Positions 7,069 to 15,871 are shown, counted from the stretch's first letter. The stretch is DNA of 64,000 nt from AC-32 sp963766375 (GCA_963766375.1 CAVXZG010000015.1:62001-126000), one strand, 5' to 3'. Notes: generated by a model not told the origin, from the letters alone. Translations and numbers: made by a program.

Positions 7069-7150
7069 GAGTCCTGTAAGGGACAAAAACTTTTCTCGGC
7101 GCCAGCCGTTTACACCTGTACCAAACGCCGCAACCCAGGGGGGTTCAGCA

Positions 7151-8020
7151 ATGCGTATCGTCCTTCTCTCCGCGGTCGCCGTGCTGGCGCTGGCAATCAC
7201 CGGAGCGTCCCAGCCGGCCTCGACCGCGACCAAGGCCGTCACGATCACCGCAACCGCGTTCAAGCCCGCAAGCGTCACGATCAACACGGGCGACGCGGTC
7301 AGATGGACGAACAGCGACACCAAGAACCATCAGGTGGTCGCGAACAACGGCGCGTTCGCCTCGCCCACGATCGCACCCGGCAAGGCCTACACGCACGTCT
7401 TCGGCACGGCGGGCACCTTCCGCTACCACGACGCGCTTCACCCGGCTCTGACCGGCCGGGTGATCGTGAACGGGCCGCCGCCGGCCGTCACGATCGGCGC
7501 ATCGGTTCCGATCCTGACCTACGGGCAGTCCACGCACATCGCGGGCACTGTCTCGAACAAGAAAGCGGGCGAGACCGTCACGCTGTGGGGGCAGCCCTAC
7601 GGCCAGGCCTCGCCTGTGCAGCTCGCAACGGTGCTGACCACGACGAACGGTGTCTGGGACTTCGTCGTCAAGCCGACGCTGCTCACGACCTACGAGGCTC
7701 ATTGGAAGACCCTCGTCAGTGCGAAGATCGGCCTCGCGATGAGGCCGAACGTGCTCTTCTCGGCCTCCAAGGGGATGGGCATCGTCAAGGTCAAGACGAA
7801 TCACTCGCTCCAGGGCCGGAAGGTCTACGTCCAGCGCTTCACGCGCTTTGGCCAGTGGGTGAAGATGAAGCGGGTGATCCTCGGCCGGAGCTCGCAGAGG
7901 CTCTTCTACCTGCGGCTCCCGCGCGGGACCTACACGCTCCGCGTCTTCATGTCGTACAACCAGGTCGGCGCCGGGTACCTGGACGGCTTCAGCCGCACGG
8001 TCATCTTCAAGCGCAAGTAA
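7151..8020 (+). CDS. Secreted cupredoxin-like protein lacking the Cys copper ligand
   Basis: A 289-aa protein with a Sec signal (cleavage near SQPAST, residue about 25) and a plastocyanin-like domain at residues about 28-112. The first His ligand is present (TKNHQVV). The C-terminal ligand loop reads FRYHDALHPALTG where active cupredoxins have YHCxxHP, so the thiolate ligand is replaced by Asp and a blue copper site is unlikely. Residues about 115-289 form two beta-rich Ig-like segments. It could bind Cu(II) weakly or be structural. The ATG 7151 follows a G-rich SD (ccagggggg). It is a stand-alone gene between nadM-like and apgM. Confidence 0.75.
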   Translation: MRIVLLSAVAVLALAITGASQPASTATKAVTITATAFKPASVTINTGDAVRWTNSDTKNHQVVANNGAFASPTIAPGKAYTHVFGTAGTFRYHDALHPALTGRVIVNGPPPAVTIGASVPILTYGQSTHIAGTVSNKKAGETVTLWGQPYGQASPVQLATVLTTTNGVWDFVVKPTLLTTYEAHWKTLVSAKIGLAMRPNVLFSASKGMGIVKVKTNHSLQGRKVYVQRFTRFGQWVKMKRVILGRSSQRLFYLRLPRGTYTLRVFMSYNQVGAGYLDGFSRTVIFKRK

Positions 8021-8027
8021 GTCCTCG

Positions 8028-8063
8028 GATACACGGCGCGGGATAGCCTCCGCGCCGTGTATC
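8028..8063 (+). promoter_or_regulatory. 14-bp perfect hairpin containing the ApgM start codon
   Basis: Positions 8028-8041 pair perfectly with 8050-8063 around an 8-nt loop. GTG 8057 lies in the 3' arm and a TAGCCT box (8044-8049) lies in the loop, 7 nt before the GTG. In a leaderless transcript the stem would not form in mRNA. In read-through mRNA from upstream it would hide the start or act as a terminator. Confidence 0.5.
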
Positions 8064-9304
8064 CCATCGTCGTCTTCCTGCTCGACGGCCTCGCCGATCG
8101 GGCCCACGAGGTGCTCGGCGGGCGGACCGGCAACGAGGCCGCGTCGACGCCGAACCTGGACGCGCTCGCGGCGGGCGGCTCCTGTGGGCTCCTCTACGCG
8201 GTCGGTCCCGGGCGTGCGCCGTCGAGCGAGGTTGCGCACTGGTCGATGCTCGGCTACCGCCCCGACGAGTTTCCCGGGCGGGCAGTGTTCGAGGCGCTCG
8301 GTCGCGGCCAGGAAGTGAGCGCCGACGACGTGCACGCCTACGCCGCTCTGCGGCCGGCCGAACGGCGAGACGACGGGTGGTGGCTGACCGGGCGGCCCGA
8401 CCCGGATCGGGACGCCGAAGAGGCCGAGCGCCTCGTCGAGCGCTGCAGCGAGATCGTCGTGGACGGGCTTACGTTTTCACTCGCTCACGTCTGGCGCGGG
8501 GAGGCCGTCCTGCGCATCTCGGGAGGCGCCGACGAGCGCGTCACGGACACGGACGCGTTCTTCCGCGACCGGCACGCCCTGTTGCGCCCGCAGCCGCTCG
8601 TGCCGGAGGCGGAGCCCACCGCCCGCGCCTGCGAGGTGTGGACCCGGGAGGTGCTGGGCCGCCTCGAGAACGAGCGGTTCAACGTGATCACGCTCAAGTG
8701 GTTCGGCCGGCCGCGACCGGTGCCGAGCTTCCTCGAGCGCCACGGCGTGACCGGCGCGTTCGCGGCGGACTCTGCGTTCCTGCGAGGGCTCGGGCAGGCG
8801 CTCGGGCTCGAGCCGCTCGACGCGCCGGAGACCGACGATCCGGTCGGTGACCTGCGCAGCCGCGTGGAGCTGGCCAAGCGGCGGCTCGACGCGGGCGACA
8901 CCTTCGTCTTCTGCCATCAGAAGACCACCGACTCGGCGGGGCACACGAAGGACCCCCGCACCAAGCAGGAGACGATCGCGCAGCTCGATGCGGCTCTCGA
9001 CGACCTGCCCACCGACCGGGCGATCGTCTGCGTGACCGGCGATCACGCGACGCCCGCCTCGCCGGAGGTGATCCATTCGGGCGACCCGGTGCCGCTGCTG
9101 GTGGCGGGACCAGGCGTGCGTGCCGATCTCGTGGAGCGTTTCGGGGAGCTCGACTGCGCGTCCGGGATCCTCGGCCAGCTCCGTGGGCCGGACCTGATGC
9201 CGGTGCTCCTGAACGCTGCCGACCGGCCACTCTTCCTCGGCTCCCGGCCGACCCCGGTGGACGGCGCCGACGGCTACCCGGCCCTGCTCGAGCCCCTTCT
9301 CTAG
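8057..9304 (+). CDS. apgM: Phosphoglycerate mutase, cofactor-independent, archaeal ApgM type
   Basis: A 415-aa metalloenzyme of the alkaline-phosphatase superfamily that interconverts 3- and 2-phosphoglycerate. The metal-binding N-terminus reads VVFLLDGLADRAHEVLGG. APSSEVAHWSMLGY carries the Ser that is phosphorylated in the cycle. The C-terminal metal cluster includes DTFVFCHQKTTDSAGHTKD and VCVTGDHATPASPEVIHSGD. Size and the absence of the inserted transferase domain of GpmI place it with the ApgM/COG3635 group. GTG 8057 follows a TAGCCT box. It probably serves glycolysis/gluconeogenesis. Confidence 0.85.
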   Translation: MYPIVVFLLDGLADRAHEVLGGRTGNEAASTPNLDALAAGGSCGLLYAVGPGRAPSSEVAHWSMLGYRPDEFPGRAVFEALGRGQEVSADDVHAYAALRPAERRDDGWWLTGRPDPDRDAEEAERLVERCSEIVVDGLTFSLAHVWRGEAVLRISGGADERVTDTDAFFRDRHALLRPQPLVPEAEPTARACEVWTREVLGRLENERFNVITLKWFGRPRPVPSFLERHGVTGAFAADSAFLRGLGQALGLEPLDAPETDDPVGDLRSRVELAKRRLDAGDTFVFCHQKTTDSAGHTKDPRTKQETIAQLDAALDDLPTDRAIVCVTGDHATPASPEVIHSGDPVPLLVAGPGVRADLVERFGELDCASGILGQLRGPDLMPVLLNAADRPLFLGSRPTPVDGADGYPALLEPLL

Positions 9305-9307
9305 CAT
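9302..9307 (+). promoter_or_regulatory. Putative -10 box, leaderless start of ctaA
   Basis: TAGCAT, 7 nt before GTG 9315; it overlaps the apgM stop codon. Confidence 0.45.
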
Positions 9308-9314
9308 TCGCAAC

Positions 9315-10259
9315 GTGCACGTCGAGGCCTCGACGCTCGGCCGGCTGCGCCGGCTCGAGCTCTCACCGGCGCGGTTCCTCCAGCTCGCGTTCCTGAACGC
9401 CGGGATGCTCTGGCTGATCGTCGTCACCGGCGCTGCGGTTCGCCTCACCGGCTCCGGCCTCGGCTGCCGCCACTGGCCCGGCTGCGAGAAGGGCCACCCG
9501 CTCCCGGCCAAGGACTACCACGCCTACATCGAGTTCGGGAACCGGTTGGTCGGCGGTGTCACGATTGCGGTCACCCTGCTGGTCGCGCTCGCGGCCACGA
9601 GGACGCCGGCGCTCCCGCGCTGGGTGCAACGGCTCGCGCTGGCGATCTTCCTCGGGACCCTCGCGCAGGCTCCGCTCGGGTACCTGGCCGTCAAGACCGA
9701 CCTGCGCTGGCCTGTGGTGGCGACTCACCTGCTGCTCTCGATGGCCGTGCTCGCCGGGGCCGTCGTGCTCGCGCTCGAGGCCTTCGCCGCGCGCTCGGGC
9801 CGCGCCGAGCCGGTCGTTCCGCTGGAGCTGCGCCGCCTGGGGATCGTCTCCGCCGCATCGTGCCTCGTGCTCCTCGTCAGCGGCACGCTGGCGACCGCTG
9901 CCGGCCCGCACTCCGGCGGCGGGGCCGAGCACGTCGACCGGCTCTGGCGCCTGCAGCCGCTCGTCTACCTCCACGCATTCGCGGTCGGGGTGTTCGGGCT
10001 CTCGCTCGTCTTCGTGCTCGGCTACCTGGCCGCCCGCCGGGAGCGCTCGCCACGGCTGTTCAAGCTCGGCCTTGCGGTCCTCGGGCTACTGCTGGCCCAG
10101 ATGGCGCTGGGCGAGATCCAGTACCGGACGCACCTGCCGTGGGCGCTCGTGCTCGTGCACGTGGGCTTTGCCGCAGCGGTCTGGGCGGCCCTCGTCGCCT
10201 TCGTCACGGTCCTGTGGCGGCCGCCGGCGGCTTTCGCGCAAGCCCCGCACGTAGACTGA
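9315..10259 (+). CDS. ctaA: Heme A synthase (COX15/CtaA family)
   Basis: A 314-aa membrane protein with eight predicted helices, oxidising the C8 methyl of heme O to heme A for aa3-type cytochrome oxidase. Typical features are GAAVRLTGSGLGCRHWPGC near residue 45, including the paired extracellular cysteines, the His-containing helices (YIEFGNRLVGG, VVATHLLLSM), then HSGGGAEHVDRL and LVYLHAFAVGVFG for the second heme site. Length is normal for the Gram-positive form. The GTG start follows a TAGCAT box. The partner ctaB is not in the window. Confidence 0.88.
   Translation: MHVEASTLGRLRRLELSPARFLQLAFLNAGMLWLIVVTGAAVRLTGSGLGCRHWPGCEKGHPLPAKDYHAYIEFGNRLVGGVTIAVTLLVALAATRTPALPRWVQRLALAIFLGTLAQAPLGYLAVKTDLRWPVVATHLLLSMAVLAGAVVLALEAFAARSGRAEPVVPLELRRLGIVSAASCLVLLVSGTLATAAGPHSGGGAEHVDRLWRLQPLVYLHAFAVGVFGLSLVFVLGYLAARRERSPRLFKLGLAVLGLLLAQMALGEIQYRTHLPWALVLVHVGFAAAVWAALVAFVTVLWRPPAAFAQAPHVD
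10252..10257 (+). promoter_or_regulatory. Putative -10 box, leaderless start of PAC2 gene
   Basis: TAGACT, 6 nt before ATG 10264; it overlaps the end of ctaA. Confidence 0.45.
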
Positions 10260-10263
10260 GACG

Positions 10264-11151
10264 ATGGCCGAGGAGCTGCGCATCCACAGCCGGCCGGAGC
10301 TCGAGAAGCCCGTGCTGCTGGCCGCCTTCCGCGGCTGGAACGACGGAGCGCAGGCGGCGTCGCTCGCTGCCGGCTACCTCGCGAAGACCTGGGACGCCGA
10401 GCAGTTCGCGGAGATCGATCCGGAAGACTTTTTCGACTTCCAGGCGACCAGACCGCACGTCTCGCTCGAGGACGGGCTGACCCGGCGCATCGAGTGGCCC
10501 GAGACCGGGTTCTACCACGCCCGGCCGGAGGGCCTCGACCGCGACGTCGTGCTCCTGCTCGGCATCGAGCCGAACCTGCGCTGGCGGACGTTCACGGAGC
10601 TCGTGGTCGGGCTCGCGACCGAGCTCGAGGTCGAGCTGATGATCACGCTGGGTGCGTTACTGGCCGACGTGCCCCACACGCGACCCGCCCCGGTTACGGG
10701 GAGTGCGACCGACAGCGAGCTCGTCGAGCGCCTGGGTCTGTCAGCCTCGCGCTACGAGGGACCGACCGGGATCGTCGGCGTGCTGCACGACGCCTGCCGC
10801 GAGGCGGGGATCCCGTCGGCGAGCCTCTGGGCGGCAGTGCCGCACTACGTTTCGCTGACGCCGAGCCCGCGCGCCGCCGTCGCGCTCTGCGAGCGGCTGG
10901 GGAGCGTGATCGGAGTCGACATCGACGTGGACGAGCTCGAGGAGGCCGCGCAGTCGTACGAAGAGCAAGTCAGCGAGGCCGTGGCTTCCGACGAGGAGAC
11001 CGCCTCCTACGTCGAGGAGCTGGAGCGCCGAACCGACTCGATCGAAGAGAGCAGCGACCTTCCGTCCGGGGAAGCTCTCGCGGCCGAGCTGACGCGCTTC
11101 CTGCGTGAGCGTGACGAAGAGGACGGCGAGGACGCCGCCCGCGAGCAGTAG
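10264..11151 (+). CDS. PAC2-family protein (proteasome-assembly-chaperone-like)
   Basis: A 295-aa soluble protein with the actinobacterial PAC2 pattern: PVLLAAFRGWNDGAQAAS at residue about 15, FDFQATRP near 60, then LLLGIEPNLRWRTF, LGALLADVPHTRP and AAVPHYVSLTPSPRAA. The C-terminal 60 residues are an acidic coiled segment (EELERRTDSIEESS). PAC2 proteins are related to eukaryotic proteasome assembly chaperones and are widespread in Actinobacteria; the bacterial function is not settled. Its 3' end overlaps the next gene by up to 47 bases, so the two are probably co-expressed. Confidence 0.82.
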   Translation: MAEELRIHSRPELEKPVLLAAFRGWNDGAQAASLAAGYLAKTWDAEQFAEIDPEDFFDFQATRPHVSLEDGLTRRIEWPETGFYHARPEGLDRDVVLLLGIEPNLRWRTFTELVVGLATELEVELMITLGALLADVPHTRPAPVTGSATDSELVERLGLSASRYEGPTGIVGVLHDACREAGIPSASLWAAVPHYVSLTPSPRAAVALCERLGSVIGVDIDVDELEEAAQSYEEQVSEAVASDEETASYVEELERRTDSIEESSDLPSGEALAAELTRFLRERDEEDGEDAAREQ

Positions 11152-11707
11152 CCACCGCGGTCGTCCGACCCTTCAAGACGACGTCATCCGGCTCGTGCCG
11201 CTCACGCCCGAGCACGAGCCCGGCGTCGCTGCGCTCGTGGAGGTCGAGGACGTCCGTCGATACACCCGTGTGCCGTCAGAGCCGCCCGCGGGCTTCGCCG
11301 GCCAGTGGCTGGTGAGGTACGAGGAGGGTTGGCGTGACGGGTCGCGGGCCGGGTTCGCGATCGAGACCCACGAAGGTGAGTTTCTCGGGCTCGGTCTCTT
11401 CGTCCAAATCGAGGAAGAAGGGCGACAAGGCGAGATCGGATACGTCGTCGGCCCGGCCGCACGTGGCCGGGGCGTCGCCACGCGGGCGCTCCAGCTGCTC
11501 ACCGATTGGGGTTTCTCTCAGCTCGGCCTGAAGCGGATCGAGCTCTGGATCGACGTCGCCAACAGTGGCTCCGAGCGCGTCGCCGAACGCGCGGGGTACG
11601 TGCTCGAGGGTGTGCTGCGGTCGTGCTGGTTCAAGGAGGACATCCGCCGCGACTTCGGCATTTGGTCGAGGCTTCGAGACGAAGAGCTGAGCCCTAGCCG
11701 AACGTAA
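11105..11707 (+). CDS. GNAT N-acetyltransferase, RimJ/RimL type
   Basis: Residues about 27-195 form a GNAT domain: IRLVPLTPEHEPGVAALVE at the start, IGYVVGPAARGRGVATRALQLL with the acetyl-CoA pyrophosphate loop (RGRGVA), and IELWIDVANSGSERVAERAGY, the hallmark C-terminal strand and helix of RimJ/L-like enzymes. It would acetylate a protein N-terminus or a small amine. GTG 11105 gives a 47-base overlap with the PAC2 gene and a non-homologous first 25 residues. A later start near 11194 is possible, so the N-terminus is uncertain. The 3' end overlaps convergent dipZ by 14 bp. Confidence 0.8.
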   Translation: MSVTKRTARTPPASSSHRGRPTLQDDVIRLVPLTPEHEPGVAALVEVEDVRRYTRVPSEPPAGFAGQWLVRYEEGWRDGSRAGFAIETHEGEFLGLGLFVQIEEEGRQGEIGYVVGPAARGRGVATRALQLLTDWGFSQLGLKRIELWIDVANSGSERVAERAGYVLEGVLRSCWFKEDIRRDFGIWSRLRDEELSPSRT

Positions 11708-13319
11708 AGGCGTAAGCGGTAACTCCCGGCGCGAAACGGAGCTCGAGCTCCCCTTCGCGCAGCTTCGGGTACTGCAGCAGCGTGTAGAGGCGGCTGAGCC
11801 CGCCGACCTGGATCGTCCGCACCGGCTTGCCGTCCACGAGCACCCGGAGGCTGCCTTTGCCGCCGAGGACGAGGTAGACGTTCTGAGCCAGGAAGCCCAG
11901 GCGCAGGCGGGCGCGATCCGCGGCGACGATCCGCTGCCGCTCGACCTTCCAGAGACCGTCGTAGGCGACCGTGTTCGGTGGCACGGTGCGAGGGAACTTG
12001 TAGGGCACGATCCGGTCGGGCACGAGCTGGGAGCCCGAGTAGCGCTCGAGTCGCTCCCAGCCGAGGTACGTCTCCGGGGTCATCGCCGCATGCTGGGGTG
12101 TCTGGTCGGCCACGGACGCGAGCTGCGCCTTCGCAGGCTCGCCGAGCAGCTTGCGGATCGTCCGCTCGGTGTCGTCGTAGTTGCCCTCGCCCTCCTTGAT
12201 CTCGCGGATGTGCCCGCGCCGGTCGACGAGGTACTCGGTCGGCCACGCGCCGTTCTGGTACGCGTCCCAGGTCTTGTAGTTGTTGTCGATCGCGACTGCA
12301 TAGCGGACGCCGAGCTCGCGCGTGGCCTTGCGTACGTTCGAAGGCACGTGCTCGAAGGCGAACTCCGGCGTGTGAACGCCAACGATCCTGAGCCCGGCCT
12401 TGCGGTAGGCGGCATTCCAGGCCTTCAGGTGGGGCAGCGTGCGCAGGCAGTTGATGCAGGAGTACGTCCAGAAGTCGACGAGCACGACCTTGCCGCGGAG
12501 CTCCGAGACCGTGAGCGGCTTCGAGTTGATCCACGTCGAGATGCCCGTGAAGTCAGGCGCAGGCCCGTAGTCCTTGAGCGCGCTCGAGGCCGGCTTTGCC
12601 GAAGTCAGGCATCGCTGCCCGAGCTGCTTGCGCGTGTAGCAGCTTCGCTCGGCCTTCTGCAGCCACGGGGTGTAGTCGCCGATCTTGGTCTGGAGCTTCT
12701 TGTCGACGTTGAATGCGATCAGCAAGGCCGAGACGGCCATCACGCCGCCGAGGACCGCTCGCGCCGCGGGGCTCTGCAAGCTCAGGCCCCGGATCCGTCC
12801 CGCCGCGCGCTGGCCGCCGAGCGCCAGCAGCAGCATCGGCAGCGCTGCGCCGAGCGCGTAGGCAACCGCCAGGCCGACGCGCCTGCCGCCCGCGAGGCTC
12901 GCGGTCTGCGTCGTGATGAACCCGAGCACCGGTCCCCCGCACGGCACGAACAGGAGCCCCAGGCTCGCCCCGAGGAGGAAGCCACCACCGAGGTCGCCTG
13001 AGGGACGCCGTGAGAAACGCAACAGCGGGCGCTCGATCGCCCTGGCCAGGGGCGGGATCACGAGTGTGGCCGCGAAGAGCAGCAGGAAGCCGATCGACAC
13101 CTTGCGCAAGAAGTCCTGCGAGAGCCCGATCCGGTCGAGCAGCCAGCCGACGAAGAGCAGCGAGAGAACGAAGGTGACGACGAGCCCCGCGATGATCGCG
13201 TAAGGGCGCCGCCGGCCGCCGCTCGCGCCGCCCGCGAAGATGATCGGCAGCACCGGGTAGACGCACGGAGAGATGGCCGTGACGATCCCGGCAAGGAAGG
13301 CGATCGCGTAGAGGAGCAT
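11694..13319 (-). CDS. dipZ: DipZ: CcdA-type electron conduit fused to TlpA-like thioredoxin
   Basis: A 541-aa three-part protein. Residues 1-215 form the six-helix CcdA/DsbD membrane core with its two redox cysteines (TAISPCVYPV and LLFVPCGGPV). Residues about 255-390 are an extracytoplasmic TlpA/ResA-like domain with active site WTYSCINC. Residues about 400-541 are the beta-sandwich C-terminal domain found in mycobacterial DipZ. It carries electrons from cytoplasmic thioredoxin to outside thiols, serving disulfide isomerisation or cytochrome c maturation. ATG 13319 has TACCCT 8 nt upstream, the leaderless pattern. Confidence 0.88.
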   Translation of the reverse strand: MLLYAIAFLAGIVTAISPCVYPVLPIIFAGGASGGRRRPYAIIAGLVVTFVLSLLFVGWLLDRIGLSQDFLRKVSIGFLLLFAATLVIPPLARAIERPLLRFSRRPSGDLGGGFLLGASLGLLFVPCGGPVLGFITTQTASLAGGRRVGLAVAYALGAALPMLLLALGGQRAAGRIRGLSLQSPAARAVLGGVMAVSALLIAFNVDKKLQTKIGDYTPWLQKAERSCYTRKQLGQRCLTSAKPASSALKDYGPAPDFTGISTWINSKPLTVSELRGKVVLVDFWTYSCINCLRTLPHLKAWNAAYRKAGLRIVGVHTPEFAFEHVPSNVRKATRELGVRYAVAIDNNYKTWDAYQNGAWPTEYLVDRRGHIREIKEGEGNYDDTERTIRKLLGEPAKAQLASVADQTPQHAAMTPETYLGWERLERYSGSQLVPDRIVPYKFPRTVPPNTVAYDGLWKVERQRIVAADRARLRLGFLAQNVYLVLGGKGSLRVLVDGKPVRTIQVGGLSRLYTLLQYPKLREGELELRFAPGVTAYAFTFG

Positions 13320-13327
13320 CCGCTAGC

Positions 13328-13333
13328 AGGGTA
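13328..13333 (-). promoter_or_regulatory. Putative -10 box, leaderless start of dipZ
   Basis: TACCCT on the minus strand, 8 nt before ATG 13319. Confidence 0.4.
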
Positions 13334-13354
13334 GTCCGCGCAGGAGCGCGGGCG

Positions 13355-15871
13355 TTACGCCTCGGCGGCGGGAGTCTTCTCGGCCTGGTCGGCCTTCGGC
13401 TCCGGTGTCCTGCCGTCCTGCGACTGCTTCGGCTTTCGGTTCTGGCTGCGGTTCTGTTTCTGGTTCTGGTTTTGGTTCTGGTTCTGGCCCTCGGCCTGGC
13501 CCTTCTTCTTGCGCTTGCGCCTGCGACGGCGCGAGCGGCCGGTCGCAGCCTTCGGCGCGGGCAGGTTGTCGGCGAGCGCGTGGGCGACCTCCTGGATCGT
13601 CCCGAGCCGCTCGCGGGCCGCGTCGATCAGCTGGTTGGCGCGCGGCGTGTACCCCTCGGCGGAGGCGAGCAGCGCGGCGCCGACCTCGCGCGGCTGCTCG
13701 AGCGTCGTGTTGACGAGCTTCGCCGCGTTCTCCTCGTGCCGGTGGCCGCGCGAGTTGGCGAGCGCGCCGAGGAGGCGCTTGGCCTCCGGGAACTCGGCAC
13801 TGGCGCGCCGGTCCTGAACCTTGCGCGTCGCCTGGGCGAGCCGCCAGGTCCAGCGGACGAGGATCTGCTCGGGCGCATCCACCTTGCCGTCACCCAGCGC
13901 GCGGAGCAGGGTGCGCACGCCCTGAACGCGGTCCTTCTCCCAGGTCGGCGCCTGGGTCACGAGCGTGACCAGGTCGTCGAAGCTGGCCCGGTCGACGATC
14001 ATCGAGACGCGATCGGCGAGCGCGGTCAGGCGCAGGCGCCGGTTCGGGTTCTCGGCGGCGCAGGCGTTCAGGAACTGCTCGAGGGCGCCGCGGTTGGCCT
14101 TGCCCTCGGTGAACTTCTTGACGAACTCGACTCGCTCGTCGAAGCGCACGTTGCGCCCGGCGATCGTGGCCCAGTAGAGCTGCTCGTCGTCGTCGAGGTA
14201 GCGCGGGTCGGTCCGCTGCCATTCGCGCGTGATCACGGCGAGCCGGCGCTTCACGTCCGGGGTCACCGGCACGAGCCACGGCGCCGGCGACAGTTTCCGG
14301 CGGGCCCGGCGCTGGATACGGCGTCGAGGCGCCGGGGTGACCCGCGCGCCCTCGCGGTAGAAGTCGGCGTCCAACAGGCTGTGCAGCGAGACGACGCGCT
14401 CGTTGTGCGTCGCGCCCTTGGGCGTGAAGTCGATCACCACGCCCGCCTCCTTGCGCGGGTGCATGCGCATGATCCGGCCGATCCGCTGCTGGTAGACGCG
14501 TCGCGACGCGGTCGGGGCAAGGTGCATGCAGATCGTCGCGCGTGGCGAGTTCCAGCCTTCAGCGAGCAGCATCGCGTTGATGAGCACGTTGATCTCGCCG
14601 CGCTCGTAGGCGGCAAGGGTCTCGGCGAGCTGCACGGGCGGCGTGCGGCCGCTCACGGCCTCGGCCTTGAGCCCCGCGGCCCGGAACTCCTGCGCCAGGT
14701 TGTACGCGTGCTCGACGCCGGCTGCGTAGACGATCCCCGGCGTGTGCTCGAAGCGGTCGCGGTAGAGGCTCGCCGCCGCCTGGTTGAGAGCCGTGTGGTC
14801 GAGCACGGCAGCGAGCGCGCGCTCCTCGAAGTCGCCGCCGACGATCGGGACCGACGAGATCGCAGCGGCAGGCGGGACGCGCAGGCAGCGCAACGGCGCG
14901 ATCAGCCCGCGGCGGGCGGCGTCAGCGAGGGGCAGCTCGTCGATCGAGGCCGGGAAGACGTCGGAGACCTGCTTGGCGATCAGCTGCTCGGTCGCAGTCA
15001 TTCCGATGTAGAGCGGATCCGAGAAGCTGCGGATCGCCTGGCTCGTCTTCTCGCCGAGCGCCGTGTGCGCCTCGTCGGCGATCACGAGGTTGTACGTCTC
15101 GGGGTTGAGGTCCTGCCAGTGGCGCGCGAACCAGGCGTAGGTCTGGACGGTGACCGGGTTCGCGCGCTTCGCCTTCTTCCCCTTGAGAACCGCGTCCTCG
15201 AAGCGGTCGCCGTAGCCCTCGGCCGTCAGCTCGCGATTGAACTGCGTGACGAGGAGTCGGCGGTGGGTGAGGATCAGGACGCCGAGGGTGCGGGCGGCCT
15301 CGACGAAGCCGGCGGCGGCGATCGTCTTTCCGGAGGCGGTTGGGTGGCGGAAGCGGAAGCGCCGGCTTGCGCCGGGGTCCTTGCCGTGGTGCTCCAGCGG
15401 CAGCTCGAGCTCGTCGCTCGGCTCCTCGAGGTGGACGCCGAGATCCTCCTCTTCGTCTTCCTCGGCCTCCGCCCCGACTTCGGCAGCCCCGTTGCCGTTC
15501 AGCTCCGGCTCGACCTGGGTGGCGGCGATCAGCTCGGTGAGCATCCCCGCCAGCGCGTCGATCTGGTGGCGGCGGAGCTCAGTACCCGAGGCGAGCCTGG
15601 GGGGCCGCTCGCTGAGCACCCGCTCGAGCCCGAGCATCAGCGCGTAGCGGATCTTCCAGTCGTATGAAGGCTCGCGCTTGCCCGCTTCGATCTCGGCCAG
15701 CGCGTCGTCGAGCGCGCGGCGGCGGGCGGTCCCGGGCGCGAGCACGGCCGTCGGATCTTCATCCGGGTGGAGGAAAGGCTCTCCTGCCCAGGTTTCGGCG
15801 CGGAGGGCGGCGGCGGAAAGGCCATCCGTAGCCTCCGGAGCCAGGGTCGGCTGCTCGGTGGTTTCCTGCAT
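13355..15871 (-). CDS. SF2 DEAD/DEAH helicase (ResIII type) with Asn/Gln-rich basic tail
   Basis: An 838-aa helicase. An acidic insert (EAEEDEEEDLG, residue about 137) precedes Walker A HPTASGKT (about 177). Walker B is DEAH, motif III GMTATE, and helicase domain 2 includes INVLINAMLLAEGWNSPRA and motif VI QQRIGRIMR. Residues about 500-730 are an uncharacterised all-alpha region. The last 80 residues are disordered and basic (RRRRRKRKKKG) and then repeat Asn-Gln. ResIII/UvrB-like helicases serve restriction, repair or RNA remodelling; no methyltransferase is nearby, so this looks like a stand-alone helicase. No leaderless box lies at ATG 15871. Confidence 0.83.
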   Translation of the reverse strand: MQETTEQPTLAPEATDGLSAAALRAETWAGEPFLHPDEDPTAVLAPGTARRRALDDALAEIEAGKREPSYDWKIRYALMLGLERVLSERPPRLASGTELRRHQIDALAGMLTELIAATQVEPELNGNGAAEVGAEAEEDEEEDLGVHLEEPSDELELPLEHHGKDPGASRRFRFRHPTASGKTIAAAGFVEAARTLGVLILTHRRLLVTQFNRELTAEGYGDRFEDAVLKGKKAKRANPVTVQTYAWFARHWQDLNPETYNLVIADEAHTALGEKTSQAIRSFSDPLYIGMTATEQLIAKQVSDVFPASIDELPLADAARRGLIAPLRCLRVPPAAAISSVPIVGGDFEERALAAVLDHTALNQAAASLYRDRFEHTPGIVYAAGVEHAYNLAQEFRAAGLKAEAVSGRTPPVQLAETLAAYERGEINVLINAMLLAEGWNSPRATICMHLAPTASRRVYQQRIGRIMRMHPRKEAGVVIDFTPKGATHNERVVSLHSLLDADFYREGARVTPAPRRRIQRRARRKLSPAPWLVPVTPDVKRRLAVITREWQRTDPRYLDDDEQLYWATIAGRNVRFDERVEFVKKFTEGKANRGALEQFLNACAAENPNRRLRLTALADRVSMIVDRASFDDLVTLVTQAPTWEKDRVQGVRTLLRALGDGKVDAPEQILVRWTWRLAQATRKVQDRRASAEFPEAKRLLGALANSRGHRHEENAAKLVNTTLEQPREVGAALLASAEGYTPRANQLIDAARERLGTIQEVAHALADNLPAPKAATGRSRRRRRKRKKKGQAEGQNQNQNQNQKQNRSQNRKPKQSQDGRTPEPKADQAEKTPAAEA
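13441..13489. repeat. Short tandem repeat encoding Asn-Gln units of the helicase tail
   Basis: About eight imperfect copies of a TTCTGG hexamer (plus strand), reading Gln-Asn on the coding strand. It is low-complexity DNA inside the gene and a slippage-prone site; hexamer changes keep the frame. Confidence 0.8.

Noticed and set aside
13441..13489. CRISPR-like or intergenic repeat
   Set aside because: It is a short hexanucleotide repeat inside the helicase coding frame.
13472..15667. 731-codon open frame on the plus strand opposite the helicase
   Set aside because: Antisense shadow; the minus strand carries all helicase motifs.
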